NCBI GenBank assembly: GCA_019509985.1
Contig: JAEKLF010000081.1
Location: forward strand, 1-47,512
Source: Burkholderiales bacterium
Lineage (GTDB): Bacteria > Pseudomonadota > Gammaproteobacteria > Burkholderiales > Burkholderiaceae_C
Reading direction: 5' to 3'
DNA: 47,512 nucleotides
Shown here: positions 17,701 to 24,568 of the stretch, in pieces
Position numbering within the stretch: position 1 is the stretch's first letter
Layout of the letters: each line of letters starts with the position of its first letter
Notes under the pieces: generated by a model
Database searches by the model: none
What the model was told of the DNA's origin: nothing
What the model saw: only the letters and a program-made list of their open reading frames with translations
Position numbers and translations under genes: made by a program

Positions 17701-18181
17701 GCCCTGGCATGTGATGGGCGAGGAGGGCGCTTCCGGCGGCACGGCGCGCTACGTCGACTCGTCGCTGGAGCGGCTGGAGGTGTTCGTCACCGGCCTGGTC
17801 GACACGCGCCACCGCGTGACGGTCAACGGCATCGCCCTGCCGCTGCAGCCCACGGGCCGCGTTGGCGAGTTCGTCGCCGGCGTGCGCTACCGCGCCTGGC
17901 TGCCGCCTTCGGCCCTGCACCCCACCATCGGCATCCACGCGCCGCTGACGGTGGACCTCGTCGACACCTGGCAGAACAAGAGCCTGGGCGGCTGCCGCTA
18001 CTCCGTCGCCCACCCGGGTGGGCGCAACTACGCGACCCTGCCCATCAATGCCTACGAAGCCGAGAGTCGCCGCCTCTCGCGCTTCGTGGCCATGGGCCAC
18101 ACGCCCGGCCGCATCGAGGTGGACGAGCCCAAGCGTAGCCTGGAGTTCCCGTTCACGCTGGATCTGCGCAAGGCAAACTAG
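14747..18181 (+). CDS. Transglutaminase-like cysteine protease fused to DUF2126
   Basis: 1144 residues from ATG 14747. The N-terminal beta-sandwich of bacterial transglutaminases (1-85, starts IHVALKHVTRYKYDRPV) leads to the catalytic core with triad Cys180 (SGSCRDSGWLLVQ), His229 (FTDLHAWCEVY) and Asp245 (IGLDPTSG). From about residue 320 a large DUF2126 region runs to the end (RLTMGGEPTFVAIEDRD, LHFGQGKWYPGEQLPRW, FMPPLEKVEHYLELL, HRSEFCIDKLYSPDS). A low-complexity Gly/Ala/Pro stretch interrupts it near residues 565-650. In this gene family context the enzyme is predicted to cut or transfer the amide bonds made by the ATP-grasp ligases. The start context has only a weak ribosome site after repeat copy B. 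An upstream in-frame ATG at 14642 lies inside the repeat and was rejected. Confidence 0.93.
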   Translation: MSIHVALKHVTRYKYDRPVALGPQVVRLRPAPHCRTPVLAYSLRVEPADHFINWQQDPFANYLARLVFAEKTTEFTVTVDLVAEMAVYNPFDFFLEPHAQKFPFAYDEAQRAELAPYLVAEPATPLLAAYLNEIDLKPQVTIDFLVALNQKVQHSVSYLIRMEPGVQTPEETLAKASGSCRDSGWLLVQLMRHLGLAARFVSGYLIQLAPDEKALDGPSGTEVDFTDLHAWCEVYLPGAGWIGLDPTSGLLAGEGHIPLACTPTPGSAAPISGAVDESEVEFGHEMGVTRIYESPRVTKPYTDAQWAEVLRLGEQVDRELIAGDVRLTMGGEPTFVAIEDRDAAEWNTDALGPTKRLYAQQLTHRLRDEYGRGGFLHFGQGKWYPGEQLPRWALSIYWRTDGQPCWRNADWFADEREGHAYTSEHAKTFMAALTRRLGLPDAHVQPGYEDTWYYLWRERRLPVNVDPFDSRLDDEMERSRLRRVFEQGLSHVVGYVLPLRRNEEAPPLGGNRWQTGPWFLRDERLYLFPGDSPMGWRLPLDSLPWVSKGDFPHLIEQDPFAARGMLPAAAALRAQTMGVTSAGPTPGLLGDGRAGVAAGSAGQGGTGSAHSPSADAAPERFKSSPGITRTAVCVEARDPRRANGPAAEAKGSASGVLYVFMPPLEKVEHYLELLAAVETACEDTGFKIVLEGYPPPRDPRLKLLQVTPDPGVIEVNIHPAHNWRELVDHTQFLYEAARLTRLSSEKFMIDGRHSGTGGGNHFVLGGATPADSPFLRRPSLLASLLAYWHNHPSLSYLFSGLFIGPTSQAPRVDEARNDQLRELEIALNEIHRLGDDMPPWIIDRTLRNVLVDVTGNTHRSEFCIDKLYSPDSATGRLGLLELRAFEMPPHARMSIAQQLLLRALVARFWAKPYRAPLVRWGTELHDRWLLPHFVREDFADVIGDMAEAGYGLDAGWFAPHFEFRFPKYGGFAARGVQVTLRSALEPWHVMGEEGASGGTARYVDSSLERLEVFVTGLVDTRHRVTVNGIALPLQPTGRVGEFVAGVRYRAWLPPSALHPTIGIHAPLTVDLVDTWQNKSLGGCRYSVAHPGGRNYATLPINAYEAESRRLSRFVAMGHTPGRIEVDEPKRSLEFPFTLDLRKAN

Positions 18182-18198
18182 ACGGTCCTGACCGCCAC

Positions 18199-18220
18199 GC
18201 CCGCGGTCGCCCCCGCGGGC
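18199..18220 (+). terminator. Strong intra-operon hairpin between transglutaminase and hydrolase genes
   Basis: GCCCGCGG (18199-18206) pairs perfectly with CCGCGGGC (18213-18220) over six bases, in the 56-base gap before the hydrolase ATG at 18238. No T-run follows, so it may be a processing or partial termination site rather than a full intrinsic terminator. Confidence 0.35.
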
Positions 18221-18237
18221 GGCCGGGCACGACCGAC

Positions 18238-19140
18238 ATGCGCATCGAAATTGAACCCGGCGTCCGCCTCTTCGTCGACATCGAGGGCCTGGGCCACGAG
18301 CCCGAAGGCCCGCTGCTGCGCGAGAAGCCGACGCTCATCCTCATCCACGGCGGCCCCGGCTTCGACCACACGGCCTTCCGCCCCTTCTTCAGCCGCTTCA
18401 CCGACCTCTGCCAGGTCGTCTACTTCGACCTGCGCGGCCATGGCCGCAGCGACCCGCGGCCGGCCGAGGAGTGGGTGCTTGACGTGTTCGCCGACGACGT
18501 CGTGCGGCTGTGCGATGCGCTTGGCGTCATCAAGCCCATCGTGCTGGGCCAGAGCTTTGGCGGCTTCGTCGCGCAGCGCTACCTGGCGCGCCATCCCGGG
18601 CATCCAAGCAAGGTCGTGCTGTCCAGCACCTCGCATCACTTCGGCCTGGAGCGCAAGATCGAACGCTTCGGCGCGCTGGGCGGCCCCGACGCCGCGGCGG
18701 CCACGCGCGAGTTCTGGGAGAACCCCGGTCCGGCCAGCTGGGCGGTCTACGAAAAACTCTGCCGCCACCTCTACAACACCCAGCCCAAGAACCCCAACGC
18801 GGGCGGCTGGATGATCTTCAAGCCCGAGATCCTGTTTGCCCACACGCGTGGCGAGCTGCGCGGCATGGATTTGCGCCCGGGCCTGTCCCAGGTGCAGTGC
18901 CCGGTGCTGGTGCTGGCCGGTGAGGAAGACCCGGTCACGCCACCGCAGGACGCCGAAGAGATCGTCGCCGCGCTGCCCGCGCAGTGGGTGCAGTTCGAAC
19001 GCTTCGCCGGCGTCGGCCACGGGCCGTGGCGCGACGACCCGGAAGCGGCCGAGCGCGTGCTGCGCGCCTTCCTGTCGCCGCGCGGGGCGTCGGTTCAGGG
19101 CGTCGGCGTCGCCAGCGGCTTGCCCTTCTCGACGACGTAG
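18238..19140 (+). CDS. Alpha/beta hydrolase, proline iminopeptidase-like
   Basis: 300 residues with the alpha/beta-hydrolase fold. Visible are the oxyanion motif LIHGGPGFDH, the strand YFDLRGHGRSD, the nucleophile elbow GQSFGG with Ser106, acid Asp231 in AGEEDPVTP and His261 in GVGHGPW. The HGGPG motif is typical of prolyl iminopeptidases and related aminopeptidases (S33), which remove N-terminal residues from small peptides; esterases and haloalkane-type relatives cannot be excluded. It lies between the two amidoligase sets on the same strand, so a role in trimming or releasing their product is an attractive inference. Its last 46 bases overlap the 3' end of the cupin gene on the opposite strand. 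Confidence 0.88.
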   Translation: MRIEIEPGVRLFVDIEGLGHEPEGPLLREKPTLILIHGGPGFDHTAFRPFFSRFTDLCQVVYFDLRGHGRSDPRPAEEWVLDVFADDVVRLCDALGVIKPIVLGQSFGGFVAQRYLARHPGHPSKVVLSSTSHHFGLERKIERFGALGGPDAAAATREFWENPGPASWAVYEKLCRHLYNTQPKNPNAGGWMIFKPEILFAHTRGELRGMDLRPGLSQVQCPVLVLAGEEDPVTPPQDAEEIVAALPAQWVQFERFAGVGHGPWRDDPEAAERVLRAFLSPRGASVQGVGVASGLPFSTT

Positions 19141-19490
19141 ACACCGATCAGCCGCACGGGCGCGTCGCTGGTGTTGTGGGCTTCGTGCACGGTGCCGGCC
19201 GGGATGACGAAGGACTCGCCCGCCTTGACGACGCGCGGCGCCTGGCCGTCGATCAGCAGCTCGACCTGACCCTCGGTCACGTAGCTGATCTCGTCGCCCG
19301 GATGCGTGTGCCGGCCGGAGCGGGCGCCGGCGGCCACCTCGACCTTGGCCACCACCGCCTCGCGGCCCGGAACGGACACGTCGGCTCGGCCCACCAGCGT
19401 GCGCGTGAGGCCGGCGGCCTGGGCGAGCAGGCCACTGGCGACGACCAGGCCAGCCAGGGCCAGGCTGCACTTCAGAAGTCGATGCTGCAT
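19095..19490 (-). CDS. Exported small cupin-domain protein
   Basis: 131 residues from ATG 19490, chosen because GGAGG sits six bases upstream; the longer frame lacks such a site. Residues 1-24 form a signal peptide (LLKCSLALAGLVVASGLLAQA). Both cupin motifs are exact: HTHPGDEISYVTEG (motif 1) and GESFVIPAGTVHEAHN (motif 2), supplying His, His, Glu and His metal ligands. Small secreted cupins of this kind are of unknown substrate; they may bind a metal and a small ligand in the periplasm. It is the only minus-strand gene inside the amidoligase region and overlaps the hydrolase gene tail to tail by 46 bases. Confidence 0.9.
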   Translation of the reverse strand: MQHRLLKCSLALAGLVVASGLLAQAAGLTRTLVGRADVSVPGREAVVAKVEVAAGARSGRHTHPGDEISYVTEGQVELLIDGQAPRVVKAGESFVIPAGTVHEAHNTSDAPVRLIGVYVVEKGKPLATPTP

Positions 19491-19629
19491 GTCATGCCTC
19501 CGAGAAAAAGGGGCGCAAAGGGGCGGCCAGTATCCGCCGCACGCCGGCCGCGGCGCGGACATTGCTTGACAATGCCTTTTCGCCCAGCCCCGCGCCGCAT
19601 GCCTGAATCGATCCGTCTCGCCGTCCGCC

Positions 19630-22347
19630 ATGTCTGAGCTCACACCCAGCCAGTGGAGCCTGCTTCCCGACGAGCCCGAGGAGGCCCTCGCGCCCGACCC
19701 GCTGGCGCTCGCGCTGTCCGCCGCGCTGCGCAGCCGCGACGGCCACTTCTACGAGCTGACTGGCCAGGTCAACCGCCCCGGCGAACCGCAGGCGGGCCTG
19801 ACCGAGCGCTGGCGTCGCTTCTTCGCGGCCGGTGGCGCGGCCGGCTGGCAGGAGCTCAGCGCCAAGGCCTTGCGCGTGCAGCGCCGCGTGCTGGAGGACG
19901 GCGCCAGCTACAACGTGCACAGCGACGCGCCGCCGTTGCCGGGCGACGGCGCGCCGCTGGCCCGCCACTGGCCGCTGGAATTGCTGCCCATGCTCATCGA
20001 GCCCGAAGAGTGGCGCGGCATCGAGGCCGGCGTCGCCCAGCGTGCTCGGCTGTTGAACGCCGTCATGGCCGACACCTACGGCGAGCGCCGGCTGCTGAAC
20101 GAAGGCCTGCTGCCCGCCTCCCTCGTGCTGGCCCACCCGCAATACCTGCGTGCCATGCATGGCAGCAAGCCGGTCGGCGGCGTGCACCTGCACGTGCTCG
20201 CCTTCGACCTGACGCGCTGTGCCGACGGCTTATGGTGGGTGGTCGGCCAGCGCACGCAGGCCGCGTCGGGCCTGGGCTATGTGCTGGAGAACCGGCTCAT
20301 CATTGCCCAGCAGTTTCCCGAGGCCTTCCGCCAGATGGCCGTGCAGCGCTTGGCCGCGAGCTACCGCGACTTCATCCGCGCGCTGACCCAGCTGTCGCCC
20401 GCCGGCGAGCGCAGCCGCGTTGCGCTGCTGACGCCGGGGCCGCGCAACGAGACCTACTTCGAGCAGGCCTTCCTCGCGCGTTATCTCGGCATCACGCTGG
20501 TCGAGGGCGCCGATCTGACGGTGCGTGCCGACAAGGTCTACCTGAAGACGCTGGCCGGACTGGAGCGCGTGCACGTGCTGCTGCGCCGCGTCGACGACAC
20601 CTGGCTGGACCCGCTGGAGCTGCGCCCCGACTCCATCCTCGGCGTGCCGGGCCTGCTGCAGGCCGTGCGTGCGGGCGAGGTCATCCTCGCCAACGCGCCT
20701 GGCTCGGGCTGGCTGGAAAGCTCAGGCCTTACGGCCTTCTGGCCCGGCGTTGCCGAGGCCCTGCTCGGCGAGGAACTGACACTGCCGGCCATCCAGAGCT
20801 GGTGGTGCGGCGAGGAGAGCGCCTGGCGCGCGCTGCGGCCGCGCCTGGCCGAGTTCGTCGTCGTGCCCACCTTCTCGGCCAGCAGCACGACGCGCAGCTT
20901 CGCGCCCGTCGTCGCCGCCGAACTCGGCGACGAAGCGCTGCGCGACCTGGCGGAGCGCATCGACGCCGATCCCACCGCCTACACGCTGCAGGCCCGCGTC
21001 AAGCCCACCAAGCAGCCGGTCTGGACACGCGGCTCGCTGGAGCCGCGCGTGGCCGTGCTGCGAGTGTTCGCGATGACCGACGGCAAGGGCGGCTGGACGG
21101 TCCTGCCCGGTGGCCTCGCCCGCGTCGCGCCGCGCCGCGATCCGCTGGCCGACGCCTGGCTGTCCATCCAGCGCGGGTCCTTGAGCGCCGACACCTGGGT
21201 CATGACCGACGGTGAGGTCGACCCGACGACCTTGCTGTCCCAGCCGCTGCAGGCCGCCGACCTGGCGCAGGTGCACTGGACCGTGACCAGCCGCGCCGCC
21301 GAGAACCTCTTCTGGCTGGGCCGCTACACCGAGCGCGCCGAGAACAGCGCGCGCCTGGCCCGCTACGTCATCGAGGCCAGCGTCATGGTCCAGCGCGGCG
21401 CCATGCCGCAGCCGATGCTGCCGCTGCTGGACACGCTGGCGCGCCGCCACGGCCTCGTCGGGCCCAAGGCGCCCAAGGCCGAGGACGACCCGCGCGGTTT
21501 CGAGCGCGCGCTGCTGGCCGCGCTGCTGCCGACCTCCGGTGTCACCAGCGTGGGCTGGAATCTGCGCGCGCTGCAGGCCTGCGCCCAGGCGCTGCGCGAG
21601 CGCCTGTCGCCCGAGGCCTGGCGCCTCATCCACGAGACGACGGCGCAGTTCGAGCAGCATCTGCGCGCCGTGCTCGACCGCCCCGGCCCGGTCCCCGCGC
21701 TGGCCGACGTGCTCAACGTGCTGGCGCGCGCCGACACCCACCTGGCCGCCATCACCGGTGCCCAGACCGACCGCATGACGCGCGACGACGGCTGGCGGCT
21801 GCTGTCCATCGGCCGCCAGCTCGAGCGCCTGTCCTTCCACGCCGAGGTGCTGGCCGAGGCCTTCGAGCAAGGAAACGCCGGGCCTTCCCAAGTTTCCGTG
21901 GCCCCCTTGGGGGACGGGCTGGGCGAAGGCCGGCCCTGGGGGGCCACACAACCTCTGGCCCTCACCGAGGACGGCTTCGGCCTGTTGCTCGGCGTGTTCG
22001 ACTCCACCATCACCTACCGCGCCCAGTTCCAGGCGCGTCGCGAGGCGCCGCCGCTGCTGCATCTGCTCGTGCACGACACCGACAACCCGCGCTCGCTCGC
22101 CTGGGTCGCACGCACACTGCGCGACCGCTTCGCCAAGCTGGCCCGGCACGATCCGGGCTGGGCGGCCGACGTCGCCGCCGAGCTGCCCGTGCCCGAAGCC
22201 TGGCCGCTGGCCGAGCTGGCCGCGCCGGGGCCCTTCCTCGTCGAGCACCTGCGCCGCGCCGTGGCCCAGGCGACCGAGCTGTCCAGCCTGATCAGCCAGC
22301 GTTATTTCGCCCACGTCATCGGCGCCGAGCAAAGAGTGTGGCAATGA
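19630..22347 (+). CDS. Fused circularly permuted ATP-grasp and alpha-E protein (second copy)
   Basis: 905 residues. Residues 1 to about 540 are a circularly permuted ATP-grasp ligase (LELLPMLIEPEEWRGIEAGV, GLGYVLENRLIIAQQFPE, ETYFEQAFLARYLGITLVEG, VHVLLRRVDDTWLDPLELR, VLPGGLARVAP). From about 555 an alpha-E domain follows (SRAAENLFWLGRYTERAENSARLARYV). It corresponds to the separate genes at 12190 and 13637 joined into one chain, but with many differences: the ATP-grasp motif KEVHGAGGYG of the first copy has no clear match, being replaced by a VVVPTFSASSTTRSF stretch, so the ligase activity may differ. Repeat DNA at 21871-21947 is read in frame as residues about 748-773 between two helices of the alpha-E part. 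Its TGA overlaps the next ATG (ATGA). Confidence 0.92.
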   Translation: MSELTPSQWSLLPDEPEEALAPDPLALALSAALRSRDGHFYELTGQVNRPGEPQAGLTERWRRFFAAGGAAGWQELSAKALRVQRRVLEDGASYNVHSDAPPLPGDGAPLARHWPLELLPMLIEPEEWRGIEAGVAQRARLLNAVMADTYGERRLLNEGLLPASLVLAHPQYLRAMHGSKPVGGVHLHVLAFDLTRCADGLWWVVGQRTQAASGLGYVLENRLIIAQQFPEAFRQMAVQRLAASYRDFIRALTQLSPAGERSRVALLTPGPRNETYFEQAFLARYLGITLVEGADLTVRADKVYLKTLAGLERVHVLLRRVDDTWLDPLELRPDSILGVPGLLQAVRAGEVILANAPGSGWLESSGLTAFWPGVAEALLGEELTLPAIQSWWCGEESAWRALRPRLAEFVVVPTFSASSTTRSFAPVVAAELGDEALRDLAERIDADPTAYTLQARVKPTKQPVWTRGSLEPRVAVLRVFAMTDGKGGWTVLPGGLARVAPRRDPLADAWLSIQRGSLSADTWVMTDGEVDPTTLLSQPLQAADLAQVHWTVTSRAAENLFWLGRYTERAENSARLARYVIEASVMVQRGAMPQPMLPLLDTLARRHGLVGPKAPKAEDDPRGFERALLAALLPTSGVTSVGWNLRALQACAQALRERLSPEAWRLIHETTAQFEQHLRAVLDRPGPVPALADVLNVLARADTHLAAITGAQTDRMTRDDGWRLLSIGRQLERLSFHAEVLAEAFEQGNAGPSQVSVAPLGDGLGEGRPWGATQPLALTEDGFGLLLGVFDSTITYRAQFQARREAPPLLHLLVHDTDNPRSLAWVARTLRDRFAKLARHDPGWAADVAAELPVPEAWPLAELAAPGPFLVEHLRRAVAQATELSSLISQRYFAHVIGAEQRVWQ
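21871..21947 (+). repeat. Palindromic element inserted in frame in the ATP-grasp/alpha-E gene
   Basis: Two adjacent hairpins: GGAAAC (21871-21876) with GTTTCC (21892-21897), then GTGGCCCCC (21898-21906) with GGGGGCCAC (21939-21947). The encoded residues (GNAGPSQVSVAPLGDGLGEG and onward) are absent from the alpha-E protein at 13637, where the helices either side join directly. It resembles the dispersed repeats of the window in having GC hairpins around a run of C and G. Confidence 0.75.
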
Positions 22348-23276
22348 CGGACGTCAGGCTCGCGGTCCACCATGTCACTGAATACACCTACGAGGCCTCG
22401 GTGGAATGGGCCTATCACGCCGCCTGCCTGGCGCCGCGCGACACGTCGTGGCAAAAGGTCAGCGGCTGGCGGCTGACGATCGACCCGCTGCCCGACGGCT
22501 GGGGCGTCGACGGCCTGGAGCTGGACGCCGCCGAGCTGGCCCGCCACCTGCGCCGGGACCCCTGGGGCAACCGCCACCTGAGCTTCGGTCATGCGCGCGT
22601 GCACGAGAAGCTGGTCGTCGACAGCCGCTTCTTCGCCGAGCTGAGCGCCCGCCCGGCACCCGAGCCCGGCCGCGGGCCGGCCTGGGAGGCGGTGGCCGCC
22701 AGCCTGCGCTACCGCGCCGGCCGCACGCTGCAGGAAGCCGACGAGTTTGCGCTGGCCTCCACCTATGCCGCGCCCGACGCGACGCTGGCCGCCTACGCAC
22801 GCCGCGCCTTCTCACCCGGCCGCACGCTGGCTGCCGGCGGCCTGTCGCTGATGCACCAGATCCACACCGACCTGCGCTACCTGCCCGAGAGCACGACGGT
22901 CGCCACCCGCGCGATCGATGCGCTCGCGCAGCGCAGCGGCGTCTGCCAGGACTTCGCCCATGTCTTCATCGCTGCCTGCCGGTCCCTCGGCCTGGCGGCG
23001 CGCTATGTGTCGGGCTATCTGCTGACGCGGCCGGCCGAAGGCGCGCCCCGGCTTGTCGGCGCCGATGCCTCGCACGCCTGGGCCGAGCTGTGGTGTCCCG
23101 AACAGGGCTGGCTGGCGCTGGACCCGACCAATGCCGTGCCTGCGGGCCTGGACCACGTCACGCTGGCTTGGGGCCGCGACTACGCCGACGTCGCGCCGCT
23201 GCGCGGCGTGCTGCGCGGCGGCGGTGTGGCGACGCTGAGCGTGGGTGTCAGCGTGGAGCCTGTGACGGAGGCTTGA
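22344..23276 (+). CDS. Transglutaminase-like cysteine protease (second copy)
   Basis: 310 residues. ATG 22344 overlaps the upstream stop as ATGA, so translation is coupled to the fused ATP-grasp/alpha-E gene; a GTG six bases earlier was not chosen. The N-terminal bacterial transglutaminase domain (LAVHHVTEYTYEASVEWAYH) leads to a core with triad Cys201 (RSGVCQDFAHVF), His244 (DASHAWAELW) and Asp260 (LALDPTNAV). GVCQDFAH is the classic form of the motif, unlike GSCRDSG in the larger paralogue at 14747, and there is no DUF2126. The likely role is cutting or transferring amide bonds in whatever the ATP-grasp partner makes. No signal peptide is seen, so it should act in the cytosol. Confidence 0.94.
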   Translation: MTDVRLAVHHVTEYTYEASVEWAYHAACLAPRDTSWQKVSGWRLTIDPLPDGWGVDGLELDAAELARHLRRDPWGNRHLSFGHARVHEKLVVDSRFFAELSARPAPEPGRGPAWEAVAASLRYRAGRTLQEADEFALASTYAAPDATLAAYARRAFSPGRTLAAGGLSLMHQIHTDLRYLPESTTVATRAIDALAQRSGVCQDFAHVFIAACRSLGLAARYVSGYLLTRPAEGAPRLVGADASHAWAELWCPEQGWLALDPTNAVPAGLDHVTLAWGRDYADVAPLRGVLRGGGVATLSVGVSVEPVTEA

Positions 23277-23356
23277 CCGGATGGACGCGCCACTGAAGCC
23301 GATGATCGTGCGCGTGCCGAGCGCGGTGGGCGTCGCCGCATTGGCCGCCGCGGGTC

Positions 23357-23941
23357 TCAGCCGCGCAGCAGCGGCAGCACGGAGGCCACCATCAACGCCG
23401 CGGCGCCCCAGTTGAAGGCCTGAAGCGCGCGCGGCCGGTGCAGCCAGCGGCGCATCTGCTCGCCCAGCAGCGCCCAGGAGCCGCAGCAGGGCAGGTTGAC
23501 GAGCACGAAGATGGCCGTCAACGCGGCGATGCCGAGCTCGCCGTAAGCCGTCACGGCGGTCAGCGCCATCGCCCAGGCCTTGGGGTTGACGACCTGGAAC
23601 AGCGCCGCCGCCCCAAAGCCCATCGGCCGGCCGCTGGCGTCGCCGGCGCCGGGCGGCGCGGCGGTGGCGACCTTGAAGGCCAGGTAGAGCAGATAGGCCA
23701 GGCTTGCCCATTTCAGGCCATCGTGCAGGCCGGGAAAGCGCGTGAAGACTTCGCCCAGGCCCAGGCCGACGAGCACCAGCATGACGCCGAAGCCGAAGCT
23801 GATGCCCAGCAAGTGCGGCAGGCTGCGCCGCCAGCCGAAGTGAGTGCCGGAAGCCAGCAGCATCAGGTTGTTGGGGCCGGGCGTGATGGACGTGACGAAG
23901 GCGAAGCCGGCAAGGGCGATGAGGTTGGCGCTGGTTTCCAT
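23357..23941 (-). CDS. LysE/RhtB family amino acid exporter
   Basis: 194 residues from ATG 23941 (METSANLIALAGFAFVTSITPGPNNLML). The SITPGPNN motif in the first helix is the family signature; about six membrane helices can be traced (ISFGFGVMLVLVGLGLG, WASLAYLLYLAFKVA, AALFQVVNPKAWAMALTAV, AALTAIFVLVNLPCC, LQAFNWGAAALMVASVLPLL). Members export amino acids or related small molecules from the cytosol. The gene is divergent from an Lrp/AsnC regulator gene with 84 bases between the starts, a common pairing in which the regulator senses the amino acid and turns on export. The particular substrate cannot be read from sequence. Confidence 0.93.
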   Translation of the reverse strand: METSANLIALAGFAFVTSITPGPNNLMLLASGTHFGWRRSLPHLLGISFGFGVMLVLVGLGLGEVFTRFPGLHDGLKWASLAYLLYLAFKVATAAPPGAGDASGRPMGFGAAALFQVVNPKAWAMALTAVTAYGELGIAALTAIFVLVNLPCCGSWALLGEQMRRWLHRPRALQAFNWGAAALMVASVLPLLRG

Positions 23942-24025
23942 GGCGCGCAACTCTAGGCAGGTCAGCGTCGAATGGGCTTGCGTTTCGCGGTGCCGGTCAC
24001 TTGCGGTGTGCAATCATCTGCCGCC

Positions 24026-24469
24026 ATGGACGCCATCGACGAGAAGATCTTGCGCGAGCTGGTCAAGGACGGCCGCGTGACCAATGCCGAGCTGGCCCAG
24101 CGCATCGCGCTCAGCCCCTCGGCCTGCCTGCGCCGCGTGCAGGAACTGGAGCGGCTGGGCGTCATCCGCGGCTACCGGGCGGTGCTGGACCCGGCTCGGC
24201 TGGGGCTGGGCTTCGTGGCCTATGTGGCCATCGGCCTGTCGCGCCACACACTGGCCGAGCAGCAGGGCTTCGAACAGGCGATGCGCGACTGCCCGGTCGT
24301 TCGTGAATGCCACAACGTGACCGGCGCCTTCGAGTATTTGCTGCGCGTGGAAGTGGCCGACCTGGCGGCCTACAAGCGCTTCCATGCCGACGTGCTGGGC
24401 GGCCTGCCCCAGGTCAGCATGATCACGAGCTACATCGTCATGGACTCGCCCAAGGACGAGCGCGGCTGA
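24026..24469 (+). CDS. Lrp/AsnC family transcriptional regulator
   Basis: 147 residues from ATG 24026 (MDAIDEKILRELVKDGRVTN); a longer in-frame start at 23972 would add residues not found in the family. The N-terminal helix-turn-helix is TNAELAQRIALSPSACLRRVQELERLGVIRGY, and the C-terminal RAM ligand-binding domain includes VRECHNVTGAFEYLLRVEVADLAAYKRF. It probably binds an amino acid and controls the divergent LysE-type exporter. It ends just before repeat copy C, which separates it from the converging binding-protein gene. Confidence 0.94.
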   Translation: MDAIDEKILRELVKDGRVTNAELAQRIALSPSACLRRVQELERLGVIRGYRAVLDPARLGLGFVAYVAIGLSRHTLAEQQGFEQAMRDCPVVRECHNVTGAFEYLLRVEVADLAAYKRFHADVLGGLPQVSMITSYIVMDSPKDERG

Positions 24470-24478
24470 ACTGGCGCG

Positions 24479-24566
24479 TTTTCGGGCCCGGCACCGGGCC
24501 GCCTGGCGATGTGCTTGCGGCTCAATGCCGCAAGCATCGCCGTGCGCCCCGGGGGACCGGGCGAGG
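24479..24566 (+). repeat. Dispersed palindromic repeat, copy C
   Basis: Same orientation as copy A but shorter: it begins TTTTCGGGCC, then jumps from GGGCCGC to TGGCGATG, missing about 20 bases present in copies A and B. The hairpin arms GCTTGCGGC (24513-24521) and GCCGCAAGC (24527-24535) are perfect around TCAAT, and a CCCCGGGGG stem follows. It fills the gap between two converging genes, where it could terminate transcription from both sides. Confidence 0.82.
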
Positions 24567-24568
24567 GC

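Noticed and set aside
14732..18100. Open frame of more than 1,100 codons on the minus strand
   Set aside because: It is the complement of the transglutaminase-DUF2126 gene, with a repetitive Ala/Arg/Gly/Val/His/Gln composition and no recognisable motifs; long antisense frames are expected at this GC content.
23277..23356. Possible continuation of coding sequence after the second transglutaminase gene
   Set aside because: The TGA stop is clear and the 80 bases to the exporter gene hold no start with a ribosome site.
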